Positions 10,511 through 22,124 of a DNA stretch of 64,000 nucleotides are shown one piece after another. The DNA is from Usnea hakonensis (lineage: Eukaryota > Ascomycota > Lecanoromycetes > Lecanorales > Parmeliaceae). The first letter of the stretch is position 1, and each line of letters begins with the position of its first letter. The notes beneath the pieces are model-generated. The model ran no database searches. It had not been told where the DNA came from and worked only from the letters and a program-made list of their open reading frames with translations. The stretch lies in contig BLJB01000138.1 of NCBI GenBank assembly GCA_013423325.1, positions 62,001 through 126,000 of the forward strand, given 5' to 3'. The translations under genes and the position numbers were made by a program.

Positions 10511-12523
10511 CTATAATCGATCCAACAACCCTTGGCTTTCCAACATCAACACAATCTGATGCACAGCACTCCTCACGCTCGTCTTTTCAATATCGACGAC
10601 CAGATCCGACTTCGAAGGCGCTTCGTACGGATCATCCACCCCGGTGAACCCCCGAATCTCCCCCCGTCTGGCCTTGGCATACACCCCTTTCTTGTCCGTC
10701 CTTTCACTGTATTCCAAACTCGTCGTCACATGCACGAGGTAGAAGCTCCCGTGCTGGCTCACCGTCTCCCTCGCGCTCTGCCTACTCTCCTCAAAGGGCG
10801 CAATGGGCGCTGCAATCACGGCCGCGCCTGCTTTTGTGAGTTCGGCGGCCACGAAGGCGATGCGCTGAATATTCTTGTGGCGATCCGAGCGGGAAAAGCC
10901 GAGTTCGGAGGACAGTTCGCTGCGGACGGTGTCGCCCAAGAGCAAGGAAACTGGACGTCCGCCTTGTTGGTGCAACGTCACATCCAGTGCTCGTGCTATT
11001 GCGTCTTTACCGCTGTTTTGATAGCCGGTGAGAAAGACAGTGAAGCCCTGCTTGAACCGGGGTGGATGGGATTCTCTGAGCACACGGACCACCTCGGGGT
11101 AGGAGAACCATTCGGGAATGTCCTTGCCTGAGCGCAGACGGGAGCGGAGCTCGGTTCCGCTAATGTTGAGAGTTCGCACGCCGTTGGGAACTTCGTCGTC
11201 GGGCTTGTACTCGTCACTGTCTGGGAGATAGATCATCTGTTGGAACGGTACGACTTCTATTCCTAGCTCGTCCCTGTACTTCTCGACGGCATACTGGGCG
11301 TCATAAGGGCCATAGAAGTCTTTGCCGGCGCTGTTCTTGCCAGGTCCGGCATGGTCACGCCCCACTATGAAGTGCGTAGCACCGTGATTCTTGCGGATGA
11401 TGGCGTGCCAGATTGCTTCTCTTGGTCCGCCCATGCGCATAGCGAGCGGGAGCAAGCCAAGTACAGCCATGCCGTTGGGATAGCGCGGGAGCAGGGCTTG
11501 ATAGACACGTACCCGGGTGAAGTGATCGATGTCGCCTGGTTTCGTCAGGCCGACAACAGGATGGATGAGGACGTTAGCTTGGCGTGCTCGGGCAGCACGG
11601 ACGGTTAACTCTCTGTGGGCTCGATGCATGGGGTTCCGAGTTTGGAAGGCAACGACGCGCGACCAGCCAAGTTTTTCGAAGTGGACTCGGAGCTCCGCTG
11701 GAGTATAGCGTAAGGCAACGTAATCGTAGTGGTTCAGTCGGGAGATGGCATCAATGCCACCACCTACGTAGCATTCCTGAACTGTATTGTTCAAGTATTT
11801 AATAGCCGGATGCTCTGGATCTCCGCCAAATACTTCGTTGGCCTCCTTTTGTCTATGTCTTGTTAGACAATTCAGTCTCGAGGTTGAAGATAGCAACTCA
11901 CTTGTTGGGCTTGTAAACGTCGTCAACAGTTATGATAGCAAGATTTCGATCATCTCGAAAGTCCCTGAGTGTGATACGATCCCCTGGCCTTATGCCGGCC
12001 CGTTCAATTGTTGTCTGTGAGACATCCAAGCATATTGGCATACTGAACAGGCTACCATCTGCCATGCGAACATTTTCCACAACCCTTTGTGTATATTAGC
12101 AGAAGACCTTAATTCCCCGAGATAGCATGGTAACCTGCGAATTGTAGTCCTTCTCGTTGAGAAAACCTATTGATGGTATCAGTGGGATGATGCAAGCGTG
12201 ACCAGTCCACAAAATATGTATCAATATTTCTGGGCTTAGCAGACAACATCAGGATGATTTGTTGACAAAAACTATGATATTCTACTACTTCAGGACGTTT
12301 CACAGAACACGATGGAAAGCTGCTAGCACTTGTTTTAGGGGTACATTGACGAACCTTCCAGTGGAGAAAATCCACCACTCATGATCAATTCCAAGTCACA
12401 CAGTTGCCTCTCGGTAAGCACAATAGCTGGCAATCTCTCTGCCTCCGCTGCCAGCTCTTCATGCCTAGATGCATCTCTGGCCAGCAGGTCCTTGAGAACA
12501 CCACCATGAGGCTGATTGGCCAT
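10511..12523 (-). CDS. MET3: ATP sulfurylase (sulfate adenylyltransferase)
   Basis: Makes adenosine 5'-phosphosulfate from ATP and sulfate, the first step of sulfate assimilation. Four exons: 12355-12523, 12139-12166 (only 28 nt), 11902-12084 and 10511-11852, totalling 573 aa, the usual fungal length. The second intron (12085-12138) must use a GC donor (GCAGGT...AAAG) to join DYNS to VVENV; the others are GT-AG. The catalytic QTRNPMHRAH motif falls at residues 197-206, and GRDHAGPGKN follows. The C-terminal domain is the APS-kinase-like allosteric module of fungal enzymes (GYQNSGKDAIARAL), lacking a canonical kinase P-loop, consistent with PAPS feedback inhibition. MET16 lies upstream on the same strand. 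Confidence 0.97.
12085..12138 (-). other. Probable GC-AG intron in MET3
   Basis: The donor is GCAGGT and the acceptor ACAAAG. No GT donor near the exon end keeps the frame into VVENV. Using the adjacent GT (CAG|GTTACC) would leave phase 0 and shift the downstream frame. With the GC donor the protein is exactly 573 aa. Confidence 0.75.
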
Positions 12524-13208
12524 GCTGATTTAGTCCAACGAGGACGTAGAGAATTTTATGACTGATTAGGACAGCACAGATGAAAATAATATTCAAGAAT
12601 TTAATAGCTAATTTTGCAACTGAGGATTACCAAATCTGGATGACAAAGATTCGTACAATTTGGGTTTGTAATAAGTAATCGGATACGGGAAAAAGGAATC
12701 ATTTGAAAGCAGAGAAGATCAGAGATCAGACATGCAGCAAAGGGAAGGAAAAAGTGCACCACCTATCATCGCACTGTAATTTGTAAGGGAAGAAAAGGTA
12801 GTGCAGAGCAGAGACTGGTAGCGAAAGCGGCCTCGCACAATGACACAGGCACGACTGAATGTCATACGTAAAGTAAGGTGAGTAACAATATATTGAAGCA
12901 AGACAAAAAAAAATTCTGGAAAAAAAGAAGAAGCGAGCATCGGCTGAGGTATGACGTGACCAAATTATTTATGTCTTATTTCTTTCTCAGTTTTATACTT
13001 TACTACTTAACGTTGAATTTTTTGGCCCTGCGTTCAAATATTCCCTCTATTTCCTGCTGTCGGACCAGTCTATCGGTGCCTGCTAATGTACTTCTTGCCC
13101 GCTGCACATCTAATTTCTTCTTGCACTCAGGAGTGTGCTTTGCAAACCATTTCCCAAATCGCCACGCTGAATGCAACAACAAAGGTACCAAAAACGTGAC
13201 GCCAGGCA
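12524..13208. other. Intergenic between MET3 and MET16
   Basis: Promoter side of MET3 and 3' region of MET16. It is A/T-rich with poly-A runs near 12904-12930. A plus-strand frame at 12878-13381 is mainly antisense to the MET16 3' end. No extra gene is supported. Confidence 0.45.
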
Positions 13209-14178
13209 TCACGATGCAATCTCTAATCCAGATTCTAAAGCTTGGTGCAATGCCTCTCGCTGCTTCTTCATCTCCTGCTCTTTCAAAAACTGAGCGAACT
13301 TCGATCGTGGGTTGTGAATACCACACTCAGTCTTTTGTTGACCCTGCCACCGTCCGGCGCGCTCACTCTCGCCTGCTTTGACTGGCTTTGTAGAATGCCA
13401 ATCACCGATACTTTTGTAGCCACGATCCAGTAGCTCGTTGTAGGGTACATTGTTGACTTTGACATAGTTTTGCACTTGCTCGAGCGACCAATTTGCGAAC
13501 GGGTTCACCTTGACGAGACCGGCCTCATCAACTTCAATCACGTCAAGATCTCCACGCTTCCCTCCTTGACTTCGCCGACGCCCAGTCAAGACAGCACCGA
13601 CCTGCAGTTCTCGATACGCACGTTGCGCGGGTTCAACCTTCGCTAGCCAATCATATAGCTGATCGTTCGTTTCCCATAGCCTTTCACCGTGTTGCCGAGC
13701 GAATTCTTCCGCTGTGCTAGAATCCGCGGGCGAATAAATGTGGAGGTTGACAAGAGGGTAATGGTCCCTTACCCGGTCAAGGAGGCTTAGGGTCTCAGGG
13801 AAGTGGTGGAGCGTATCGAAGAAAAGAAGGTCAACCATCTGTGGTCTAGGTATTTTCATCTTGGACAGCATGTCGAGGGTTGTGAGGCCAGTGAGACCAA
13901 AAGCGGTTTCCTGAAAGAGTGAGGGTAGAGTCGTGATGCACCATTGTAGAATTTCTGTAAATTGCAAGTTAGCCCGGAAGATCCCCTCATGTGGAAGAAT
14001 CAAGAGCCTTCATACCTTGAGGCTCAAGATTTTGGAGTTGACGATTCAAAAATGCCAAATGCGGTTTGGTAAAATATATTTCGGGAATTTCAGATTGGCT
14101 GGAGCTACCGCTCACATAGCCAGACTCGACATCATGGGCGCCATTGTGCTCGAGATCATAGACTGGAGAAGAACCCAT
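13209..14178 (-). CDS. MET16: Phosphoadenosine phosphosulfate (PAPS) reductase
   Basis: Reduces PAPS to sulfite using thioredoxin. Two exons, 14016-14178 and 13209-13954, give 302 aa. The 61-nt intron (GTATGA...TTACAG, branch GCTAAC) joins LEPQ to EILQWC. Visible signatures: the TAFGLTGL nucleotide-binding loop, LLFFDTLHHFPET, the VLTGRRRSQGGKRG PAPS loop, and the redox-active cysteine in KTECGIH near residue 265. The start at 14178 (MGSSPVYD) is the most family-like; an in-frame ATG further upstream at 14247 would add 23 residues. It sits directly upstream of MET3 on the same strand, so two non-consecutive enzymes of one pathway are neighbours. Confidence 0.96.
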
Positions 14179-15072
14179 GCTAAATGATTCAATGGGACAA
14201 GGAGGAAAAGAAATATTGTAACAGTATGCTTTGGCACCACAATTCACGATTTAGGAGAAAATGGTTGAAAACAATGACAGAAGCACACAGAAGACAGTAT
14301 GAACATAGACCGAGCAAAAGATACTTAGGAAGAGTGAAATAAGTATATGAGAGCCCCAATGACATTATTCATCGTGGGCGTCAGAAGAGCCATTACCAAA
14401 TCCACTATGGGATTGCGTGCTTGCCGCTAACGATCGCTTTCTGACAAAGCCAGGGCAAATGCCTCCGGGGAACTTTGTGGAATGATGTGATCCACTCTGG
14501 CTTCATTTGGATTGATTTTCGGATCTCGCGGCTCTTTGAATGGCGTTAGAAATCCATCGTATAGTAGTAGAATCGGAGGCTGAAGGGGAAGAAGATTGGG
14601 TATCGGCTTTTCATCTCTGCCTTTGCTCTAGGCGAAGCCCTTTGAGCGCCGAACACTTGTCAAACCCTGAAGACCAAAATGAGATCATCAGATGCATGTG
14701 TGAACGATGAAATGGAATGAGAAGAATCATACAGACCGAAACTTAGATGCGAGTCCTGATGTTGCTTCATGATAACGAAGACTTGGAGGGTTGTGGGAAA
14801 AAAGTTGGCCTCCATTACGGCGAGCTAGGAATACTTTTACGCAGGATTGGTCACATACCGTGATACCTTACCTTATCCGGTATGCCGGTGCATTCACCAA
14901 TTCATTGAATTGCACATACAGATAGCGAATCGTATGACGGGCTTCAACTAAGATTTCAACTAGCAGATACATATCAACTCATTATGAAGCTATCATTCTC
15001 GGTGGTATCTGTTCGATGCTCTTTCCAATTCCAAACCCCTGACCACGCCCTAGCACGAAGACATTTGGCAGC
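14179..15072. other. Intergenic, MET16 promoter region
   Basis: Holds the MET16 upstream region and the 3' flank of the large disordered-protein gene. No long open frame, tRNA or repeat was recognised. I did not identify a convincing sulfur-regulator binding site by eye. Confidence 0.4.
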
Positions 15073-18000
15073 TCATGGCCTACCACGATGTTTGCCCAAA
15101 GATCTCTCAAGGCTCCCCAGTAAATCTTCTTCCCCGTCTGTGAAGTGCTGGGTAGATCCCTCCGATCCCTCCACAATTATGGGCTCAGCCATCCCATCCA
15201 AAGGGTTATGCTCCATTGGTATTTGAGCATTGAGTCGGTCATTACCATTGGGAGCGGCCTCAACTGACATGCGATCAGCGACGGGGATATGAGGCATGTC
15301 TGGTGCCGGGGCTTGGTCTGCTTCTTCAGCGGCATCGATTTGTGGCGGTAATCGAAAGTGCTGGTCAGCAAGAGGTATGTCTGGCGAACTCGAAATGGTT
15401 CTTTCAATCGGTGTTGGTGGGCTCATAGTTGGCGCTTTGGGACTTAGATAAGGGGCTTTTAGACCGAATGAACTTTCAATGGGTGTTGGCGGGCTTGGAG
15501 TCGGCGCCTGTGGACTAGTCGTCACCCTGGTGTATGAGAACCTGCGCTCGGGAGATACGGCCTCGGGAACAGATTCGGTCGCTGACCTTGCCCAGGGTTC
15601 TTGCATGGGTTGCTCTGGCGAAAGCCGCTCTGAAGTAGACTGTTCCAGCATAGATTGTTGCTCTGGCATAGGCGGTTGCTCTGGTATAAGTTGTTGTTCT
15701 AGCACAGTAGGTTGCTCTGACATAGGTGATGGCTCTGGTATGAGTTGTTGCTCTAGCACAGTAGGTTGCTCTGGCATAAGTGGTGGCTCTGGCATAAGTG
15801 GTGGCTCTGGCATAAGTGGTGGCTCTGGCATAAGTGGTGGCTCTGGCATAAGTGGTGGCTCTGGCATAAGTTGTTGCTCTAGCACAGTAGGTTGCTCTGA
15901 CATAGGTTGTTGCTCTAGCATAGGTTGCTCAGGTATGGACTGCTCAGGCATAGGTTGACGCTCAGGCATAGGTTGTTCTAGCATAGGTGGTTGCTCTGGT
16001 GAAAGCTGTTCTAGCACAAGCTGTTCTGATGCAGGCTGCTCTGACGTAGACTGCTCTGGCATAAGCTCCTCGACTATAGGCGCCCCGGATATGGGTACGT
16101 CGGCCATAGATTGCTCGGCCAAAGCTTTCTCAGCTAAGGGTAGCGGTACTTCTACGGGCTTGATTTCTTCATTAGGTTCTGGTATAGACATTGTTGGAGG
16201 TTCGACTTCGGGCTCTTCACTCGGCGCAACTGTAGCTTTAGTCTTTGAGGTTCCCATATCACTGATTGCTGTCTCTGGCGCGACACCCATTGAAGATGCT
16301 GGCATGGATTCTTCTATCATAATCGGGTCCATATCTGTTCTAGTATCTAGCACAGCTTCTTCTGCAAGGTCTGCGGAAGCGCCTGGGCTTAGATCAGCAA
16401 CAGCTTCAGCTGTTGAGCCGGCTACCCTCCCCGTCGCACTTTCGGCTGGAACATCTCCTTCAGTTGATACATCTAGAGTTGGCTCTGTTCCATGCCTCAT
16501 AAAAGATTCCGCTAGGTTTTCCGTTCTCTGCTCGGCTACGGTGGCTGTTGTCTCGGATACAGGTTGCTCTATAGGCTCTGGCAGAGGTTCATTATTTGTG
16601 TCCTGTAGAGGCGCCATCATCGCTTTGGTCTGAGGTTCTGTCTCTGGCTCTGCTATCGATGCTGCAAGGCGCTTTTCGACAACGACTTCCGATGGTCTCA
16701 AGATGGTTTCAGGTATGATCGTAGTCTCTTCTGAAGCTTCTACAGCAACATGTGCAGCGATATCGGCAATGGACTCTGTGCTATGGGAGATATTCGTCAT
16801 CGTAGGTTCGGAGAGAGCATTTCTTATGGGTTCATCGCCATCCTCGTCCAGAAGCATCGGGTCCGAGCTATCTTCTCGAGTAGGCGCCCCTGGAGACGCG
16901 GGCTCCGCTGGTGACGATAGTACTACCTTTGATGGCAATGGAATGGGAACACGTCTGGTTTCTGGGGCCTCGACCTTGACGTCGTGTACGACTATTGTTG
17001 GGGGCTCTTCAGATGACTTTGCCGGTGTTGGCGAGGGTGAAAGCTCTCCTTCTTCTCTGTCACCGTCCTCTCCTTCTTCGCCTTCACTACCTTCTTCGCT
17101 ACCTTCTTCGCCTTCTTGAAGAGTGTTCTCATCCCCCATTTCGGTGTCTCCATCCGCGACTCCTTGTTCCATCTTGGCGCTTCTTCCATCATCTGCCCCA
17201 GCAGATGAGCCGTTGAGCACAGCGCTGACCCCATTGGCCGTAGCGGCTCCCTCAGTGCCCGACATAAAAGCGACTTTCTTCTTCCTTCCCCGCCCTGGGC
17301 CTTTGGCCTTTCTCTTTGGCGGAGGCGGTCTTCGTCTATTGCCAGCGGGCATAGCCTGATCTCCAGCGATGACAACACCTTCAGCATTGACTACTCCCAG
17401 CCCCTCAACTACAGTGCCCGGTGCTGGCGCTTGTGTAGGGCTGGTCTCTTCCTCAACAATTTCGCCATCCACGGCTTGGCCCTCAGGTACAAGAACCTCC
17501 CAGATGTAGCTGTTCCCCTCCGTATCAACCTTTCGAATCTTCGTTTTCCACATCTGCGCCGTATTACCCAGAGCTCCCGATGCTCCGGTGTAAATAGATG
17601 GTAAACCTTTCCGCCTCTTAGCCAAAAACTCCGGCTCAGGTCCCTCCATATCCTTTGGTAGAACTGCCCACCTTTTCGCTATGAAGCCCATATCAAAGGT
17701 TCTATCTGCATCCTCATCTTCACCGGGCTCTTTGTCGTCATCCATGAGTGGAGTGGCCGGCTTTTTGACTTGACCCATTCGCGCTGCTCGTAACAGAGCT
17801 TCACTCATTGGTGAATACATGTGCGCGTCTCGAGGCATCGGTAGCTCTGGCCATCCTGTATCATCCGTCCCGAGCGGATCTAAGTTGTCCTTTTCCGGCG
17901 CTGCATTGACGTTGAAAGATCTCTTCCTCCAATGGCGGACAGGTAGACCCTCGAATACATCATGGTCGATTTGAGTACGGGTGGATCGAGCGCCAGTGCG

Positions 18001-18144
18001 ACTGTTGCGATACTGGTTTTCAGAGGTAGTTAGTGTGTTGTACTGCGCCGGAAATTGGGTGGATGAAAAGACTATCATCCTACAGATGAGCATAAAAATG
18101 CGGAGTTTCCAGACGGCAGGACACCATTTTTTAAAACAGGTCAA
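15073..18144 (-). CDS. Large disordered protein with PEP/PEQ tandem repeats
   Basis: A continuous frame of up to 1023 codons. A conserved-looking N-terminal block (RSTRTQIDHDVFEGLPVRHW, MYSPMSEALLRAARMGQV and WKTKIRKV) resembles an uncharacterised Pezizomycotina family. It is followed by a basic patch (GRGRKKKVAF), possibly nuclear localisation, an acidic EEGEEG stretch, and a very long Glu/Pro/Ser/Thr-rich tail. Residues from about 690 to 835 are tandem repeats of LMPEPP and EQPxxEQ units. The true start may be internal or spliced: the first ~45 residues look non-conserved, and a GTAGGA...CACTAAC...CCAG intron-like stretch overlaps them. Function unknown; chromatin or nuclear location is only inference. 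Confidence 0.72.
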   Translation of the reverse strand: MTCFKKWCPAVWKLRIFMLICRMIVFSSTQFPAQYNTLTTSENQYRNSRTGARSTRTQIDHDVFEGLPVRHWRKRSFNVNAAPEKDNLDPLGTDDTGWPELPMPRDAHMYSPMSEALLRAARMGQVKKPATPLMDDDKEPGEDEDADRTFDMGFIAKRWAVLPKDMEGPEPEFLAKRRKGLPSIYTGASGALGNTAQMWKTKIRKVDTEGNSYIWEVLVPEGQAVDGEIVEEETSPTQAPAPGTVVEGLGVVNAEGVVIAGDQAMPAGNRRRPPPPKRKAKGPGRGRKKKVAFMSGTEGAATANGVSAVLNGSSAGADDGRSAKMEQGVADGDTEMGDENTLQEGEEGSEEGSEGEEGEDGDREEGELSPSPTPAKSSEEPPTIVVHDVKVEAPETRRVPIPLPSKVVLSSPAEPASPGAPTREDSSDPMLLDEDGDEPIRNALSEPTMTNISHSTESIADIAAHVAVEASEETTIIPETILRPSEVVVEKRLAASIAEPETEPQTKAMMAPLQDTNNEPLPEPIEQPVSETTATVAEQRTENLAESFMRHGTEPTLDVSTEGDVPAESATGRVAGSTAEAVADLSPGASADLAEEAVLDTRTDMDPIMIEESMPASSMGVAPETAISDMGTSKTKATVAPSEEPEVEPPTMSIPEPNEEIKPVEVPLPLAEKALAEQSMADVPISGAPIVEELMPEQSTSEQPASEQLVLEQLSPEQPPMLEQPMPERQPMPEQSIPEQPMLEQQPMSEQPTVLEQQLMPEPPLMPEPPLMPEPPLMPEPPLMPEPPLMPEQPTVLEQQLIPEPSPMSEQPTVLEQQLIPEQPPMPEQQSMLEQSTSERLSPEQPMQEPWARSATESVPEAVSPERRFSYTRVTTSPQAPTPSPPTPIESSFGLKAPYLSPKAPTMSPPTPIERTISSSPDIPLADQHFRLPPQIDAAEEADQAPAPDMPHIPVADRMSVEAAPNGNDRLNAQIPMEHNPLDGMAEPIIVEGSEGSTQHFTDGEEDLLGSLERSLGKHRGRP
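15782..15871 (-). repeat. Five perfect 18-bp tandem copies (coding LMPEPP)
   Basis: The unit GGTGGCTCTGGCATAAGT is repeated five times without change at 15782, 15800, 15818, 15836 and 15854. Flanking it are three copies of a longer TTGTTCTAGCACAGTAGG-like block, at about 15690, 15745 and 15870. Perfect identity suggests recent expansion. Confidence 0.9.
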
Positions 18145-19438
18145 GACGTAGATCGACGATTAAGGTGTTAACGTGACACCGATAATATAGATCACATGTG
18201 CAAGGGCGGCAAAACGTACTTGCAGAGGGATCGTCATAAGACACTGAAGATGTATGCAAGGCGATGTGAATGGAAGATGCACTTACAGGGGCCATTCGCC
18301 CGGTCGTCTACCTGTCAGCGGTTCTTCCACCTGGGACTTTCTTTATACGCTCAACCGGTGGGTAAGGTAGGTAGCACAACGTGAAGGGATGAGCTGCGTC
18401 TCAAAGCGAGTTCTGGACCAATGTGTCAAAAATACAGGTGCTGTAGCCGGCGCCTTTCTACTCGTACCCGTACCTTCGTCTCGGTATTGAGTCCGGATGT
18501 TGCACGAGGGGCAGATCTGACATGTCCCCTACCATTGACAGTAGAGTACCTTACTCTACCTTCGGGTAGTATGTATGGAGCTAAGTAAGTTGGTAAGGTA
18601 AAGTAGAGTAAGGTATGGAAAGCCGGGTCCCACTTAGGGTATTTCTTACAGACCATAGTAAAGTTTGGGGGCATATCACAAGGGCATTATGATCCTGAAT
18701 AAGGTATCTTATCCCCTTAATGGCCGCCGAAAGCTAAATATCGCGAATTATTGCACATTACTTTATTTATTATTATCATTATCCGTAATTCGTGAAGATA
18801 ATATATTACGTTTTTGACCATGTGCTTATTAACCAGATGTAAAGGATGTAAACGTTTAAGATTACCAATTGCGTCCTGCAGCTGTAGGTTGCATAATCCG
18901 TAAAGCTTGTATGATTTGGAGAGAGGATAGAATGATTAAGGTAGATGCTACTCTATTCCGTACAGCGTACTCGTACCTAGAGTAAAGTACCTAGGCTTTA
19001 ACAACATCTGACGGTCGAGTATGAGATGATAAAACAATCTATCCATTTAAACCAGATGTTACAGATGGGAATACTCTATCTGTATCTTACAGGTATGAGG
19101 CTATGTACGAGTAATTTACTTTACGATTAAGACTAAGATAGATCCAGACTAGGCCTGCAACGCGAAACGGAAAAATGCTACGCTCTGGTAGGGGCGGGGA
19201 GGAGGCAGCGTTTCTTCCTTCACCAGCCTCATTGAATGTCGAATCCTCAGCCTCGGGCATGTACCCTGTACATCTCCTTCCATGTTCTGTTACTGTCACT
19301 GTTTTTTGACTCATCTTCTTCCTTTGCATTGCATTTCTGCATCTTCTCGTTGGTGTCACTGCGATCGCAGCGTTTGCTAAGTATATTCAATAGAATATGC
19401 ACGTACTCCTTATATAGTACTACTACGTATATCTTAGT
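18145..19438. other. Intergenic, A/T-rich divergent promoter region
   Basis: Lies between two divergent genes. The stretch 18700-18860 is strongly A/T-rich (CTTTATTTATTATTATCATT-like). Pyrimidine and GGTAAGGTAAAGTA-type motifs recur around 18590-18620 and 18940-18990. No coding sequence supported. Confidence 0.45.
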
Positions 19439-21616
19439 ATGGACCAGCCGTTCAAACAGGAGCCAGCCTGGGATCCATTGGCCGAAGCTGCGAAAAATCT
19501 GTATTCGACCTCAGCAACAGAGCGAAGACATTCCTCATCAGTCAGCACTTCCACGAATTCCACGAATGACAGTAATGAGTACTCTGGCTCCCGTGGTCGT
19601 CGGCCAAGACCTTCTGTGGCCTCGAGTTCGTCACAATTACCTACTGTACGGGAGAAGAACCTGGAGAGGGTCATGAACGACGATAAACTTCCCAGCCTGA
19701 CTCTCGTAGATTCAGAGGAAACAGTCGTCAGCTCCCAGAAGGTAGACAAATCTGAAGCTCTATTCTCTTGGTCTCTAACTTGAGCAAATTACGTAGGTCT
19801 TAACAAGCTTCAAGAAAGTGGCAATGCGAAACGGGGAAAAAGAAGAATCCCGGCGGCAGCAGCTTGATAGATTCAACCTAGAGAACGAAAACCAGCGTGA
19901 GGTATATGAACGACTAAAGAAGTGGGCGGACGCCCAACACAATGGAATGAAAGACTGGCTGCTTGCATGGGTCCACCCCAAAACTCGACGGACTCCTCTG
20001 CCGCACGTCGAGGAATTGAAGTCTCTTGCCCGTCATTACTACCCACCCCGTTCAGAATTAAAATGTCATGTCTGCGACTTCGGAGAGAGCCGAGCAGAGC
20101 ATAAGGTCGTCGACCTCGGTGAACTCGAGAGTTACTGGCAAACAAAACCTCAATGGGTGGATGTGAGATGGATCCATGCTCCGCTGGGCCTTGGACTTAC
20201 GCATTCTTCTGTTGAAGATATTTTTCTCCACGATGGTCCAATTGGTCGCGAGTTCGAGAACGCTGGGCGCTCTGGATGGCCATACTTAGAAACAGAGATT
20301 CTCAATTTCAGGCACCGGGACAACTTCCAAATAATGCGCGACATCTATGTGCTGCTTCATGACAAAAGCGAGCTGCATGATGATCTCAATGAATCGACCT
20401 GGAAAGCCGACCGTAACGCTAATTTACACAAAGATGTAGATTGGAGAGGTGGTCACCTGGATATGAAACCCTCCTTCTGGAATCTTGTCGACTCGGATAT
20501 GCCCTGGCAACTTTCTGAAGGTCTTGCAATGGGGTCGATGGGCCCAAGGGACGGACTCCGGCCCATTCTTCGCCACGTCGACAGACAAATTCTTTCTTCC
20601 CACCCCTTCTATAAGAATGCTCAGCTCGTGAGGAACCCCTTTCGCACCTTTCACCGCTCCGACGGATTTCTGTTGAGCCTCTCCCCTATGGCGGGTGTGA
20701 ATTACCTGGACAAGGATTTTGATAGGCATTTGTCCGAACCTATCGACGCCCTTTTCGACAACGACGATGCTTGTGCTGTGTCCCATGTATATCAAGCTTT
20801 TGCAGACCAAGGCACGAAAACTTGGCATCGGAAGACCGTCGAATGGTTCCTAGTCTATTTGATAACGGAAGTCGGCGTGACGCCTCACCATTTTAGGCAA
20901 GGATGCAACGCACCTGCCTTTGAAACTGCGTACTCTTCAGTCATACAGGACCTGAAACGCAGACGATATGACCCGTGGAGGCCTGGGGTCACGGTGGACC
21001 TTGTCCGTGCATACCTCAGTGGTATCGATGAGCTCACATCAATAAGATTGATCTTCCAAAAGAAGATCGAGCTCTTTAAGATTATGCAGCTCGATGTCAA
21101 TAGATTTGAGGCTGAAGACAATTGCTTCCACAAGGTGCCCAATAATGCCGAGGGAGAATCATCAGTACAACGCTTGGTTTGGGCAATGAAGACGGTAAAG
21201 GACCAGGACGAGTGCTTTGACAGACTCTTGATTGATTTAAAGCAATCTATGGACGCCGTAAGCGTACTCCATCTGACACGACTAATCTTACGTGCTGACG
21301 TCCAATTTCTCAGCTCTTCCAACTTCGGTCAATCGAACAGAACGAACTAGCTATAGTTTCCGACAGCCAGAACAAAGCTATCCTTGTCTTCACCGTCGTG
21401 ACAGTCATCTTCCTTCCACTTTCATTCTTCTCCTCCTACTACGGCATGAACCTCTCCGGCATCGTTAATACCAATAAGACCGAAGATTACTTCTGGAAAA
21501 TCTGTGGCAGTATCGCATTTTTTATTGTTCTGCTCACTGCATTAGGAGCCTTTAGACATAAGCTGAAGTCTATGCTTAGACACAGGATCATGAAAGCGCC
21601 TAGCACAATGGTTTGA
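19439..21616 (+). CDS. CorA-like divalent cation transporter domain protein
   Basis: Three exons, 19439-19741, 19797-21257 and 21314-21616, give 688 aa. Introns have GTAGAC...GTAG and GTAAGC...CTCAG borders, both phase 0. The N-terminal ~100 residues are Ser/Thr-rich and disordered. The long cytosolic region ends in a helical stalk (DRLLIDLKQSMDALFQLRSI). Two C-terminal membrane helices follow, the first ending in YGMNLSG. That GMN motif is the ion-selectivity signature of CorA Mg2+ channels, and the topology matches the fungal CorA-like family whose N-terminal half differs from bacterial CorA. Location is probably the plasma or an internal membrane; substrate is not provable from sequence. 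Confidence 0.87.
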
Positions 21617-22124
21617 ATCTTTGGACATCGGTTTGATACTGCCTTTTCTGTAAACATTTGCTTGGCTGCTTGGCGTGGAAACGAATTCTTAGGACATAGT
21701 ATATCTTCGATGTTGCTCTTTTTTGGCGCAACGGGAGCGACCTTGGAGTCTTGGACGCGCATTGCACGCTGGTGACAACGTGACTAGATAAGCCTTGGGA
21801 ATATCTTTGGGATTCACCGCCTTGCTCAATACCAACCATGTTGTAGACATTTGATGCTTCCGTTATGACCACTCATGTCAGACTCATGATCTGCTCCGGG
21901 AAGGCGGGACACACGACCGCTGTTACGGCTCAGCATCCAGGAGCATGTAATGGATTGGGTCACAGATAAATTAGATTGAGGTGTTCAGGCGAGCAATTTC
22001 ACAGGTCCGAAGGAGTCGTAGTATGTTCTTTGGAGTGGGCGCTCAATCCCTAGATAGCCCCTTATAGATACAGAAGTTGAGGTTTTTGCAACGCCAGAAC
22101 GCCATACAACAAGAGAGGCAAGCT
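21617..22124. other. Intergenic between convergent genes
   Basis: 3' flanks of the CorA-like gene and Isd11. Only short frames without family resemblance. Confidence 0.4.

Noticed and set aside
12878..13381. 167-codon plus-strand frame
   Set aside because: Its right half is antisense to the MET16 C-terminus and the rest is A/T-rich spacer; no domain.
15479..17119. Long plus-strand Ser/Gly/Cys-rich frames
   Set aside because: Antisense shadows of the repetitive Glu/Pro-rich gene; low complexity keeps the opposite frames open.
16992..17387. 131-codon minus-strand Lys/Arg/Glu-rich frame
   Set aside because: An alternate frame inside the large disordered-protein gene.
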